Assembly: GCA_964626495.1 (NCBI GenBank)
Contig: CAZVFT010000007.1
Coordinates: 1-41,451 of the forward strand
Reading direction: 5' to 3'
Length of the DNA stretch: 41,451 bases
DNA from: JACNLN01 sp964626495
Lineage (GTDB): Bacteria; Fidelibacterota; Marinisomatia; Marinisomatales; CAZVFT01
Shown here: piece after piece, positions 1-7,068 of the stretch
How positions within the stretch are numbered: position 1 is the first letter of the stretch
Layout of the letters: each line of letters begins with the position of its first letter
The notes under the pieces: generated by a model
What the model was told of the DNA's origin: nothing
Database searches by the model: none
What the model saw: only the letters and a program-made list of their open reading frames with translations
Translations under genes and position numbers: made by a program

Positions 1-2
1 TG

Positions 3-446
3 GTGCAGTTTATCGCCTTTCCATGTGCTCTTCTGTTTGCCCTATTTGCCAAGAAAATTGGAGCAAAGCAAGCAATTATGGTTGGAATTTTCGGTTATGG
101 AGTTATTACATTTCTTGGATATTTTATGAAGGAGGTCTGGCATTTTTATGCGCTGGCTGCTATGGTTGGATTGTTTCAAGGCGGTATTCAAGCTCTAAGT
201 CGTAGTCTTTACACTCGTATCATCCCAGCGGAAAAAGCAGCAGAATTCTTTGGATTTTACAATATGCTTGGGAAGTTTGCTGCGGTTATTGGGCCAGCTA
301 TGATGGGTACTATTACATTGGTAACGGGCAATATTCGGTATGGTATCCTCTCGATTCTGACACTCTTCATTCTGGGAGGTTATTTCCTTATTAAAGTGAA
401 TATCGAGGAAGGTTCCCGGATGGCACGTGAATATCTTGTGAAATAG
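3..446 (+). CDS. MFS transporter, UMF1/Atg22-like, C-terminal part
   Basis: This is the C-terminal 147 residues of an inner-membrane major facilitator transporter; the 5' end lies outside the window. The segment has about four hydrophobic helices. It carries a stretch typical of the UMF1 (Vps22/Atg22-like) branch, GLFQGGIQALSRSLY at about residues 56-70, followed by the charged IIPAEKAAEFFGFYN loop. The protein ends in a short basic tail. The GTG at position 3 is only the first codon visible in frame, not a credible start. Substrate cannot be told from the sequence; bacterial UMF1 members are mostly uncharacterised. The next gene starts 21 bases downstream on the same strand and could be co-transcribed. 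Confidence 0.8.
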   Translation: MQFIAFPCALLFALFAKKIGAKQAIMVGIFGYGVITFLGYFMKEVWHFYALAAMVGLFQGGIQALSRSLYTRIIPAEKAAEFFGFYNMLGKFAAVIGPAMMGTITLVTGNIRYGILSILTLFILGGYFLIKVNIEEGSRMAREYLVK

Positions 447-467
447 AATACAATCTTTAGTTCGATT

Positions 468-1301
468 ATGGTTGATTTGAAAGACAAATACAATACTCCA
501 TGGCGAAAAATGTCCACAGCCATTTACGCCCCTCCCAACGAGGGGAAGGTTTATGGCTCTATTGATGTAGATGTTACTGATGCTGTCAAGTTTATTGAAA
601 AACAGAGGAGAGAGGGGAAATATATAACTCTCACTCACATTGCTACTGCAGCCTTAGGTCGAGTGTTAAAATATGATGTTCCCGAAATCAACGCCTTTGT
701 TCGTCGCGGGAAACTGGTACCCCGGGATGATGTTGTTGTCACAGTAGCTGTAAATATGGGAGAGGGTGGCGAGATGGGGAGCGTTCGTATCCGGGAGGCT
801 CATCGGAAGACGGTATTCGAAATTGCCGATGAAATCATTGAAAAAGCCAAGACAGCCCGGAGCGGAACGGAAAATAAGGCGATGAGAAACAAGTATATCT
901 TCTCCCAAATTCCCTGGCCCTTCCGGCGGTGGCTCTTCAGGTTTCTGAAGTGGCTTACAAATGAACTGGGATTCCAATTGAAATCACTGGGTCTCACTCA
1001 CAACGCATTTGGCTCTATCTTACTCTCCAATATCGGGACACACGGACTGTCAATCGGGATGGGGGCTCTGTTTCCAGCCTCCAAACTACCAGCAGCCATT
1101 TTCATGGGATACGCAGAGGAGAAGCCTGTGGTGCGAAATGGTGAAATTGTGATTCGTACTATTATGTCGGTTGCTGTTACTCTTGACCATCGCATGATGG
1201 ACGGTTATCACGGAGGGAAACTTGCATCCAGCGGAAAAAGATACATTGAAAACCCGGAACTTTTAGCGAATCCTCCCAAAGAGGAAACAGAGACTGGTTA
1301 G
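468..1301 (+). CDS. Stand-alone 2-oxoacid dehydrogenase E2-type acyltransferase domain
   Basis: The 277-residue protein is the catalytic (CAT-fold) acyltransferase domain of E2 subunits of 2-oxoacid dehydrogenase complexes. The active-site motif is visible as DHRMMDG (His241, Asp245, Gly246). The protein starts directly with the catalytic domain, so the lipoyl and peripheral-subunit-binding domains of normal E2 proteins (usually 400 or more residues) are absent. No E1 or E3 gene is nearby. It may therefore act as a free acyltransferase rather than in a dehydrogenase complex; the acyl donor and acceptor are unknown. The 3' end overlaps the convergent symporter gene by four bases. The ATG at 468 has no clear Shine-Dalgarno sequence, but the homology-like region begins near residue 5, so the start is plausible. 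Confidence 0.8.
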   Translation: MVDLKDKYNTPWRKMSTAIYAPPNEGKVYGSIDVDVTDAVKFIEKQRREGKYITLTHIATAALGRVLKYDVPEINAFVRRGKLVPRDDVVVTVAVNMGEGGEMGSVRIREAHRKTVFEIADEIIEKAKTARSGTENKAMRNKYIFSQIPWPFRRWLFRFLKWLTNELGFQLKSLGLTHNAFGSILLSNIGTHGLSIGMGALFPASKLPAAIFMGYAEEKPVVRNGEIVIRTIMSVAVTLDHRMMDGYHGGKLASSGKRYIENPELLANPPKEETETG

Positions 1302-2692
1302 GTAGATATTTTTCTGAATTTAATAAACCCAATTCCTCGCCAGAGGAGAATAAGCAATATCCAGTATGCGACGATAATGCCAAGTGTTACCCAGTATCCC
1401 TGAATGGAACCGTTAAAATGCACAAAAGGGACATTGAGAGCATAGAGAAGCGGGAATCCAAGGAATAGAGATATACCACTTCCATAAACGGCATCTTCAG
1501 CCACTGGGGTTTTAAATTCCGGATCTGTTACTCTTAACAGCACCAGTGCTGAGTTAATTGTACCAGTCATCTCACCAAACAATTCAATAAACCGCTCGAA
1601 GTGGAAATCATCAAACGCTCTATAGCAAGCATAGTATAACATTCCAAGGGTTGCCGGTCCTGCAAGGAGTGACATAAGCAGAATCGGGAGCCAATATTGC
1701 CCAATGACAGTAAAACTGATTCCAGCAATAGCTCCCACAACAAGATAATCCAGGAAAAGTCCCATTCCCCGGGTCATAAGACCGCTGTCAATGAGATAAG
1801 CCTTTTTGGTCATATCAAGAAGTTTGCGAACAAGAATGGCTAAAAGCAGTCCCACTACGAAATGGAATCCCCAGATGGTAGCAACGAGATCACCCAATCC
1901 GTGAGTTTCCATAAAACCACAGAGGAAATTCACTACAAGGTAGGTAAGAAAATAGACAAATCCGACTGCAGCCAGATGGAAAGCCATAGGTTCAATGGCT
2001 TCTGTTGAGAGAGTTAGTCGTCCGGCGATAGGACCATTCATTGGTTTTTGAACACCCGTACGCACCTCTTTGCTAATGTGATCGAGACTTTTGATAAGAC
2101 TCGTTTTTCTCCGTTTTATACCCCAATTGATTAGAGCCATTCCTACAAAAAATGCATACATATAACCCACAGTGGCAAATGTAAGTCCAACCTGTGCACC
2201 TCCGGTAAATCCGTATTCTTCCCAGCTTCCCGCGATAGTGGCTGCTAATCCTGGTCCCATACCAAAACCCAGTGGAACCACAAGTCCGATACCCACAAAC
2301 AGGTCTGGCATAAGTGTGTAGAACAACAGGAAAGCCACACCCAGACCAATGATCGCTTGAAGCAAGTAGGAAGATAACCCAGATAAACTTTTACTCAAGG
2401 GTCCCTTTCCCCATTTCGTTTTTTCCTGCCGGAGCCCGAGAGCAATAAATGTGAGAGCAAGGAAATGGTAAACATAGAGAATAAGGCGATCGGATTGGAG
2501 ATCAATCAAACCGAATCCCTGCGTTCCAGCTGCTAAGGCGATAAAACCGGCAATAAAATTGTTAGGAATTAGATATGTTTGGAAAAATTTGACGTATCTA
2601 CGGAGGATAGTTCCCAGAAGAATGAAGCTGCTCAAATAAAGTAAATCCAAGACAACTACTCTTAGGTTGACATCTAAGTCCCACGGGCTCAT
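1298..2692 (-). CDS. Sodium/glutamate symporter family (GltS-like) membrane protein
   Basis: The 464-residue polytopic inner-membrane protein has roughly 10-12 hydrophobic segments. It resembles the GltS (ESS) sodium:glutamate symporter family: two related halves, a glycine-rich re-entrant-like segment GFGMGPGLAATIAGSWEEYG followed by an ATVGYMYAFFVG helix, and a second-half helix with a GAIAGISF segment. Classical GltS proteins are about 400 residues, so this one is longer, with a charged cytoplasmic loop near residues 195-220. Substrate is uncertain: an anionic amino acid or another carboxylate, sodium-driven. The ATG is preceded by AAAGGAAT on the coding strand, a fair ribosome-binding site. 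A 26-base interrupted inverted repeat lies about 75 bases upstream. Confidence 0.75.
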   Translation of the reverse strand: MSPWDLDVNLRVVVLDLLYLSSFILLGTILRRYVKFFQTYLIPNNFIAGFIALAAGTQGFGLIDLQSDRLILYVYHFLALTFIALGLRQEKTKWGKGPLSKSLSGLSSYLLQAIIGLGVAFLLFYTLMPDLFVGIGLVVPLGFGMGPGLAATIAGSWEEYGFTGGAQVGLTFATVGYMYAFFVGMALINWGIKRRKTSLIKSLDHISKEVRTGVQKPMNGPIAGRLTLSTEAIEPMAFHLAAVGFVYFLTYLVVNFLCGFMETHGLGDLVATIWGFHFVVGLLLAILVRKLLDMTKKAYLIDSGLMTRGMGLFLDYLVVGAIAGISFTVIGQYWLPILLMSLLAGPATLGMLYYACYRAFDDFHFERFIELFGEMTGTINSALVLLRVTDPEFKTPVAEDAVYGSGISLFLGFPLLYALNVPFVHFNGSIQGYWVTLGIIVAYWILLILLWRGIGFIKFRKIST

Positions 2693-2767
2693 ATTTATTC
2701 CTTTCTGCTTATTAACCTGATTGGGTGAGTTTGCCTATCCGTTATTGTCATTCAGAAGTACCCGGCT

Positions 2768-2793
2768 ACGATATGTAAGTCGTGACTTATCGT
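2768..2793. promoter_or_regulatory. Interrupted inverted repeat upstream of GltS-like gene
   Basis: Arms ACGATA-AAGTC and GACTT-ATCGT form a ten-base palindrome with a small asymmetric bulge (TGT) and a two-base centre. It sits between the divergently oriented flanks of the 251-base gap 2693-2943, about 75 bases before the symporter start codon. It could be an operator or a small hairpin. No regulator gene is adjacent, so this is only a structural observation. Nothing else convincing is visible in that gap. Confidence 0.3.
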
Positions 2794-2943
2794 GAATAAT
2801 CACACAGTTTTCCGAGAGTAATTATCAAACAGGTTTATCTTTATGGAGAATCAAGTTTGGGTGTCGCTTAAGTTAGGTAAAATGTAATCATATCTTTATT
2901 GTAGAACAATGTCATAAATGGACACGGTTTTTAGGTGATTTGA

Positions 2944-3612
2944 TTAGGATAATATTCGGTATTTAACACAGCTCCACGCAGAAACCAATCCATCTTTCAA
3001 TCGCAGTTTTTTTCCTGCCTGTTTTGTACGTCGCTGATAATGTATAGGGACTTCCACTATGCGAGCATCCCGCTTGAACAGTTTGGCGGTAATTTCTGCT
3101 TCCAGTCCAAAACCAGTTGATCGGATATCCAGCGAACGAAGAATATCTGACGGTATCGCCTTATGACAAGAAGCCATATCAGTGATATTTGCTCCATTCA
3201 GTAGATTGGAAAGAAAGGTGATTAACCGATTACCCATGTAGTGAAATGTCCAACAGGGATTTTTTTCTAACCAGCGACTCCCATACACAGCATCGGCAGT
3301 TCCATCTTCCAGAGGCTGGAGGAGTTTTTTGTAATCACTGGGGTCGTATTCTAGATCACCATCCTGCAGGATAACATAGTCACCTCGAATATGGGGAATT
3401 GCTGTTTGGACTGCAGTTCCTTTCCCCTGATTGATGTCGTGTTTTATGAGATCAATTTCCTTGATGTCGCGAAGAATCTGTGTAGATCCGTCGGTGGAAC
3501 CGTCATCAATAACAATAATCTGCTTGGGAATGGGATTTGTTTTGACCCGTTCAATTAACATCTTGCAAGTAGCGGATTCGTTGTAAATGGGAATAACAAC
3601 GGTTAGTCTCAT
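2944..3612 (-). CDS. Glycosyltransferase family 2 (DPM1/polyprenyl-phosphate type)
   Basis: The 222-residue protein is a GT-A fold family-2 glycosyltransferase. The N-terminus TVVIPIYNESATCKMLIERV is the typical nucleotide-sugar-binding start. IIVIDDGSTDGS follows, then the metal-binding DGDLEYDPSDY (DxD-like) near residues 83-93. No transmembrane segments are visible at the C-terminus, so it is most like the soluble DPM1 / dolichyl- or polyprenyl-phosphate sugar synthases, acting at the cytoplasmic face of the inner membrane. The donor sugar cannot be assigned. The gene is monocistronic here, with a long gap upstream and 251 bases to the next gene downstream. Confidence 0.85.
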   Translation of the reverse strand: MRLTVVIPIYNESATCKMLIERVKTNPIPKQIIVIDDGSTDGSTQILRDIKEIDLIKHDINQGKGTAVQTAIPHIRGDYVILQDGDLEYDPSDYKKLLQPLEDGTADAVYGSRWLEKNPCWTFHYMGNRLITFLSNLLNGANITDMASCHKAIPSDILRSLDIRSTGFGLEAEITAKLFKRDARIVEVPIHYQRRTKQAGKKLRLKDGLVSAWSCVKYRILS

Positions 3613-4096
3613 AGTTTTATGTTACGAAAAAAATGTGGTAATAGTCTCCTATTTTTTTGGTTAGACCGAAACGATGAATATTGAGAAATAAAAATGGAAA
3701 AACGTAAAATAATTGCATTTATCACTTGTATTGTTTTTTTCTGTCAAATATATTTATGCAAGCTTTTTGGAACAAAATAACGTTTCAAAGAAAGAAGCAG
3801 TTGGCAAGCGATGAGCCCCGCGGAAGTTGGGGCTTGTCCATTTTTAGGAATGTACTGTTCACTAATATTGAACTTAGGGGTTTGTCTTATTTGGAATGAT
3901 GGAGTAGTAGAAAAATGGAATGATGTCCTTAGTGAAAAAATGTTACACAGGGTAAGAATATTGGGTTTTTTGACAATGAGTTATGGAAATTCCGATACGT
4001 TTAATTATTTTACCATAGGGTTTATGTTTGCAGAAGTGAGGATATTTTGGCTTTTAGTGGGATTATGACGTAAATTTATATAGAGATTTTTGACAA
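3613..4096. other. Non-coding gap before ssrA
   Basis: This 484-base AT-rich stretch has no convincing gene. An open frame of 85 codons (3811-4068) has an odd composition, no ribosome-binding site and no recognisable family, so I do not call it. The only clear structure is a hairpin at 3814-3834 (arms AGCCCC/GGGGCT, loop GCGGAAGTT). A weak -10-like TTATAT near 4076 could belong to the ssrA promoter, but no good -35 element pairs with it. Confidence 0.5.
3814..3834. repeat. Small GC-rich hairpin
   Basis: The arms AGCCCC and GGGGCT enclose the nine-base loop GCGGAAGTT in otherwise AT-rich DNA. A related string, CCCCGAAGTTGG, occurs at the very end of the window (41440-41451). This suggests a dispersed hairpin element, but only part of the second copy is visible. 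Confidence 0.4.
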
Positions 4097-4444
4097 GGGG
4101 GCGACCGGTTTCGACGGGATAAGAACGCTGTTAAACCGCATGTCGAGATCCAGGTAACTCGTAAATCACCTGGAAACACAATAAGTGCCAATTATGGCAA
4201 TGTTGCTTACGCTTAATTGACGTAAGCCGTCCTGGGTTTGATTCGCTTATGGTCTTTCTCAAGGGCGTCAGAGTCATAGGCTGGTTCTGATAGATGCTCA
4301 TGCTATCAGGATGAGAATTAATGAGCTGGTTCCGACCTGATTTTGCCGCTGGTTGCAGTCGGAATGAAATATAACTTGCGGATAAACATGTAGAAGTTTT
4401 TCGGGGTTTTATTTCGGACGGGAGTTCGAGTCTCCCCGCCTCCA
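4097..4444 (+). ncRNA. ssrA: Transfer-messenger RNA (tmRNA)
   Basis: tmRNA rescues ribosomes stalled on broken messages by trans-translation, working with SmpB (not in this window). The 5' end GGGGGCGACCGGTTTCGACGGGAT is diagnostic. Its first seven bases pair with CGCCTCC at 4437-4443 (one G-U), followed by discriminator A4444. The T arm is GGGAG-TTCGAGT-CTCCC (4420-4436). CCA is not encoded (the genome reads CTA), so it must be added after transcription. The reading frame resumes at GCC 4187-4189 and encodes ANYGNVAYA, ending at TAA 4214-4216. The stop lies in the loop of a seven-base-pair hairpin GCTTACG/CGTAAGC (4205-4211/4221-4227), as expected for helix 5. It is a one-piece gene of 348 nt, a normal length. 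Confidence 0.97.
4187..4216 (+). other. tmRNA proteolysis-tag reading frame
   Basis: Nine codons plus TAA encode ANYGNVAYA; with the tRNA-borne alanine the tag would be A-ANYGNVAYA. Most bacterial tags end in ALAA, AVAA or similar. Here the last four residues are VAYA, with Tyr at the penultimate position where Ala is usual. The frame is set by the resume codon GCC after AATAAGT and by the stop falling inside the helix-5 loop. Confidence 0.85.
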
Positions 4445-4445
4445 C
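4412..4445 (+). repeat. Direct repeat, copy 1: 3' end of ssrA
   Basis: The 34 bases from TTTCGGACGGGAG through TTCGAGTCTCCCCGCCTCCAC make up the T arm, the 3' acceptor strand and two flanking bases of tmRNA. The same sequence recurs at 4731-4801, interrupted by a 37-base insertion. The two copies bracket the GIY-YIG gene, with this intact copy belonging to the functional RNA gene. Confidence 0.95.
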
Positions 4446-4457
4446 TAATTTTTTAAG

Positions 4458-4730
4458 ATGCCGTATCTTTACATATTACATTCACATAAGGATGGGAACC
4501 TGTATACTGGCTCCGCCATTGATCTGAGGGAGCGAATTCGTGACCATAATGCCGGACAGACGCCCAGCACCAAGTATAGACGTCCCTTAGAATTAGTTTA
4601 TTTTGAAGAACACGAAACACTGATAGAAGCCCGTTTAAGGGAAAAAGAATTGAAAAGACCTACAAAAGGGAAATATAAACGAGCATTGATTGCGGCGTTT
4701 CCCAAGTCAAAACTGAACCCTTTTTTATAG
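4458..4730 (+). CDS. Small GIY-YIG endonuclease-family protein
   Basis: The 90-residue protein is a stand-alone GIY-YIG nuclease domain (YhbQ/UPF0213 type). The two strands are YLYIL (residues 3-7) and LYTGS (15-19). They are followed by IDLRERIRDHNAG with the likely catalytic Arg26 and His30, and by the metal-binding Glu57 in LIEAR. All core residues expected for activity are present. There is no DNA-recognition domain beyond the core. The start is the first ATG after an in-frame TAA at 4446, only 13 bases past the tmRNA discriminator base; no strong Shine-Dalgarno sequence is seen. The stop codon directly abuts a duplicated ssrA 3' end. The position between two copies of an RNA-gene end is what one expects of a mobile or homing unit. 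A purely cellular nuclease role cannot be excluded. Confidence 0.9.
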   Translation: MPYLYILHSHKDGNLYTGSAIDLRERIRDHNAGQTPSTKYRRPLELVYFEEHETLIEARLREKELKRPTKGKYKRALIAAFPKSKLNPFL

Positions 4731-4801
4731 TTTCGGACGGGAGGCCTCGGCGTAGCTGGAGGTTACACCTACGGCGAGCCTTCGAGTCTCCCCGCCTCCA
4801 C
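4731..4801 (+). repeat. Direct repeat, copy 2: interrupted ssrA 3' end
   Basis: Bases 4731-4743 and 4781-4801 together match 4412-4445 exactly (13 + 21 = 34 bases). They form a second tmRNA T arm and acceptor strand without any tmRNA body. The copy starts immediately after the GIY-YIG stop codon. A 37-base partly palindromic insertion splits it between the 5' strand of the T stem and the T loop, so it cannot fold as a normal T arm. I read it as the outer boundary of an inserted unit. Confidence 0.9.
4744..4780. repeat. 37-base palindromic insertion in the ssrA-end copy
   Basis: The insertion has imperfect inverted arms, GGCCTCGGCGTAG on the left and CTACGGCGAGCC on the right, with an inner AGGT/ACCT hairpin around TAC. 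It is GC-rich compared with its surroundings. This is the form of a small REP- or MITE-like palindromic element; no second copy was found in the window. Confidence 0.6.
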
Positions 4802-5314
4802 GTTGATAAGCCACAGAGTTCACAGAGAATTTTTCTGTGGGTGTAGTCAATAAATAAGGTTCTTCGCTATTTTATGTAGGTTATTTGGCACTCTGACTCA
4901 CCAAAGATCGGTAGTTTTAACCAAGTTTAATACCTCTCTCACTATACCATGTCTGTTCATAATCTTGTACCAGAATGATCGATAATCCGTAGCCCAGCCG
5001 TTTACGGCTGGGTTATAAGATTCAATACAGCATCTGACGCCGTTCACGGCGTTATCTCTCAATATCTTCACATAAGGGCGTGAACGCCCTGGTAATGGTT
5101 TGGTGTTCTTTACTCCTCGCCCTTCTTGCCCGCCATCTGTCAGGCGGGAAGGACGAGGCTATGGAGGAATTCCCATGCGTTTCTCCACTACGCTCCGCAA
5201 AACACACCATTATATTTCCCTTAATGACTGTGCAAATAGAAACATGTCCATAAACTTCGGTTGAGCAATTTTCAACGATTACCCACAGTTAATAGCGAGG
5301 TACCCTAAATAAGT
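4802..5314. other. Non-coding gap with several strong hairpins
   Basis: No gene is supported in these 513 bases. The stretch holds at least four strong hairpins between 4990 and 5158 (listed separately) and a phrase CTCCACTACGCTCCGC near 5183 of the kind found in dispersed intergenic repeats. It separates the ssrA/GIY-YIG unit from mobA, whose stop codon is at 5315. Confidence 0.6.
4990..5158. repeat. Cluster of four hairpin (REP-like) elements
   Basis: The hairpins are CCCAGCCG-TTTA-CGGCTGGG (4993-5012, extending to 11 base pairs), ACGCCG-TTCA-CGGCGT (5037-5052) and AGGGCG-TGAA-CGCCCT (5075-5090). The fourth is longer and bulged, with outer CCTCG/CGAGG and inner CCCGCC/GGCGGG (5115-5158). 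The first three share the pattern of a GC stem closed by a four-base TTYA or TGAA loop, yet their stems differ. They are not simple copies of one another. Confidence 0.75.
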
Positions 5315-5908
5315 TTATTTCTCTCCTATTTCAAGAAAAAACTTTTCAGCCATTTTAAGATCTTCCAGGGTGTTTATGTTTATGAATTGCTCGACAGTTG
5401 AATTTTTTATTACCACTTTTTTAACATTCAAAACATCAAACGGTTTGAAAATAACGTACTCCCCCCTGGAAAGAGCTCCTACAAAAACTGGAAGTGTGTG
5501 TTGATGATAAAATGCACAGGTCGTGTGAAGTTTGTTGTCTGTCTCTGGTATTACAATGTGAAAGCCTGGAGAAACATGATTGTACAGTGAAATAATAGTT
5601 TCCTTTTGTAAAAGAGGTTGATCACATGCTATGACGAATGACCATTTGGTGGTGCTGTGCTCCAGAGCGGTTACAATCCCATTCAGGGGACACTGGATAT
5701 GATTCAAATCAGATATAAATGGGAGATCAATTGGAGGGACTTTTTTACCGACAACGAATACGTTTTGAAAAATAGATTTCAGTCGGTCATATAGTATTTC
5801 AGTAACGGTTTTATTCCCTAACTTGACAAGGCTTTTATCCGATTTAAATCGCCGGCTCTGACCACCAGTTAAAATGTAGGCATTGACAGGAAGTTTTGGT
5901 TGGTTCAT
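5315..5908 (-). CDS. mobA: Molybdenum cofactor guanylyltransferase
   Basis: MobA transfers GMP from GTP to molybdopterin to make the bis-MGD form of Moco, in the cytoplasm. The 197-residue protein shows the nucleotide-binding start LTGGQSRRFKSDKSLV (residues 13-28, the GGxSxRxxxxDK motif). It also has CDQPLL near residue 100, HTTCAFY, and the C-terminal FININTLEDL that matches the NINTPEDL-type signature. Length is normal for the family. It is the last gene of a minus-strand series that begins with the sensor kinase at 10967, 41 bases behind the THEP1-fusion gene. NapA, encoded divergently in the same island, needs exactly this cofactor, which explains the position. No other Moco biosynthesis gene is in the window. 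Confidence 0.88.
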   Translation of the reverse strand: MNQPKLPVNAYILTGGQSRRFKSDKSLVKLGNKTVTEILYDRLKSIFQNVFVVGKKVPPIDLPFISDLNHIQCPLNGIVTALEHSTTKWSFVIACDQPLLQKETIISLYNHVSPGFHIVIPETDNKLHTTCAFYHQHTLPVFVGALSRGEYVIFKPFDVLNVKKVVIKNSTVEQFININTLEDLKMAEKFFLEIGEK

Positions 5909-5949
5909 TTTATTATTTCATCATATCAACTTGCTCGAAAATCGTAGAA

Positions 5950-7068
5950 TTAAAGCCGGATAACATGCCGGGGCCACTTGTCCATAGGAGAAAAATTAGC
6001 AACAAGGAACTCTTCGAGTTGTTCCATTAAATTCGATCGTACCACGATAACGACATATACGGAAAAATCTACTGCAATTTGTTTCAATGCAGGGAAAAAC
6101 CCATTTTTATCAAATTCCAAAAGTCCCACCTCATCCAGCACCAGCCATTCTGATGATTTTGCCGAAATAAGCCGTTCACATCCCCATTCGATAGTTTCAG
6201 GATAGAAATAAAATTTCCCCGCTTTTATTTGTGTATTTATTTTATCCATCGTATTTAGTGAGCGCTTTTTTCCTGTCGAAATATGAAGGATTTCATGATG
6301 CCATTTTTCATCAGATTGAATAATTTTTTTAGAAATAAGTCCATCCACTTTATGACCATCATCCAACAAGAGTTGAACGAGTGATTCCAACCAGGGAGTT
6401 TTACCAGCACCGGGGTCTCCAGTGACAATAATAAGAGCAGGCTTATTTTCAAGAACAGTGCTTTTTAAAAAATCTTCAGGCTTTACTTTCTTTTTATCTT
6501 GAGATGTTTCATCGAGGTGATCGGCAAGATGAATGAAATCTGAGAACAGATAAATCATAAAATTCATCAGATGGTTTGGTGAATGTCGGTGGTGCCAATT
6601 ATCACGGAATTGGGAATATCGTGTTCCGAGGATACTTTTTACCCTGGGAAGCGTTTCTTTTGACAGAGTGTAGATTGTATCGAAACGGGTGATACCCATT
6701 TTGGAGAACAGCATCTGGACTTTTTGATGTTCCAGATTTGTTGTGAGAACCTGAAAGAGAATGAAAACAGACATTCCTCGTAACGCCATCAGCAATGTTT
6801 TGGAAAGCCGTTCACTGCTATATGAAATTCCCAGGATGGATTGATCTTGGTTCCCGGTGAAAATTGGTACGATAATGACCAGTAATAAAATGACAATCCA
6901 GAACCGATAGTTTTTAAAAGGGCGTAACGTCTTAGGATTATAGAAACCGCCCAACAGTAAAATTCCAGCGGTGATGAGATAAGAATTGTATCTTAGCAGG
7001 AAGATCCCAATTAAAATAATTATGGATATCCACAATCGTTTGGATTTTAGAATAGAAATAATGTTCAT
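5950..7068 (-). CDS. Membrane protein fused to THEP1-type NTPase (possible ECF-like module)
   Basis: This 372-residue protein has two halves. Residues 10-115 contain about four hydrophobic helices. A basic, amphipathic region (about 115-180, with LSKETLPRVKSILGTRYSQFRDN) follows that recalls the coupling region of ECF-transporter T components. Residues 208-372 form a P-loop NTPase of the THEP1/DUF2478 kind: Walker A GDPGAGKT (217-224), Walker B LVLDEVGLLEF (309-319), and a late IVVRSN segment. ABC signature motifs are absent, so it is not a normal ECF A subunit. It overlaps the upstream S-like gene by four bases (ATGA), which suggests translational coupling. mobA lies 41 bases downstream, so a role in transport or metabolism of molybdenum, pterin or guanine nucleotides is possible. 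The T-component reading is inference; the NTPase call is firmer. Confidence 0.7.
   Translation of the reverse strand: MNIISILKSKRLWISIIILIGIFLLRYNSYLITAGILLLGGFYNPKTLRPFKNYRFWIVILLLVIIVPIFTGNQDQSILGISYSSERLSKTLLMALRGMSVFILFQVLTTNLEHQKVQMLFSKMGITRFDTIYTLSKETLPRVKSILGTRYSQFRDNWHHRHSPNHLMNFMIYLFSDFIHLADHLDETSQDKKKVKPEDFLKSTVLENKPALIIVTGDPGAGKTPWLESLVQLLLDDGHKVDGLISKKIIQSDEKWHHEILHISTGKKRSLNTMDKINTQIKAGKFYFYPETIEWGCERLISAKSSEWLVLDEVGLLEFDKNGFFPALKQIAVDFSVYVVIVVRSNLMEQLEEFLVANFSPMDKWPRHVIRL

Noticed and set aside
3811..4068. Open frame of 85 codons on the plus strand before ssrA
   Set aside because: No ribosome-binding site, odd composition, no recognisable domain, and the 5' end is a hairpin repeat.
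4131..4445. Open frame of 104 codons on the minus strand over ssrA
   Set aside because: It lies wholly within the tmRNA gene on the opposite strand; its codons come from conserved RNA structure, a common false gene.
4412..4801. Integrase-type genomic island at ssrA
   Set aside because: No integrase gene lies between the two ssrA ends or next to them; only the GIY-YIG gene does.
4990..5158. CRISPR array
   Set aside because: The hairpins are of different sequence and spacing; there are no constant direct repeats or spacers, and no cas gene is in the window.
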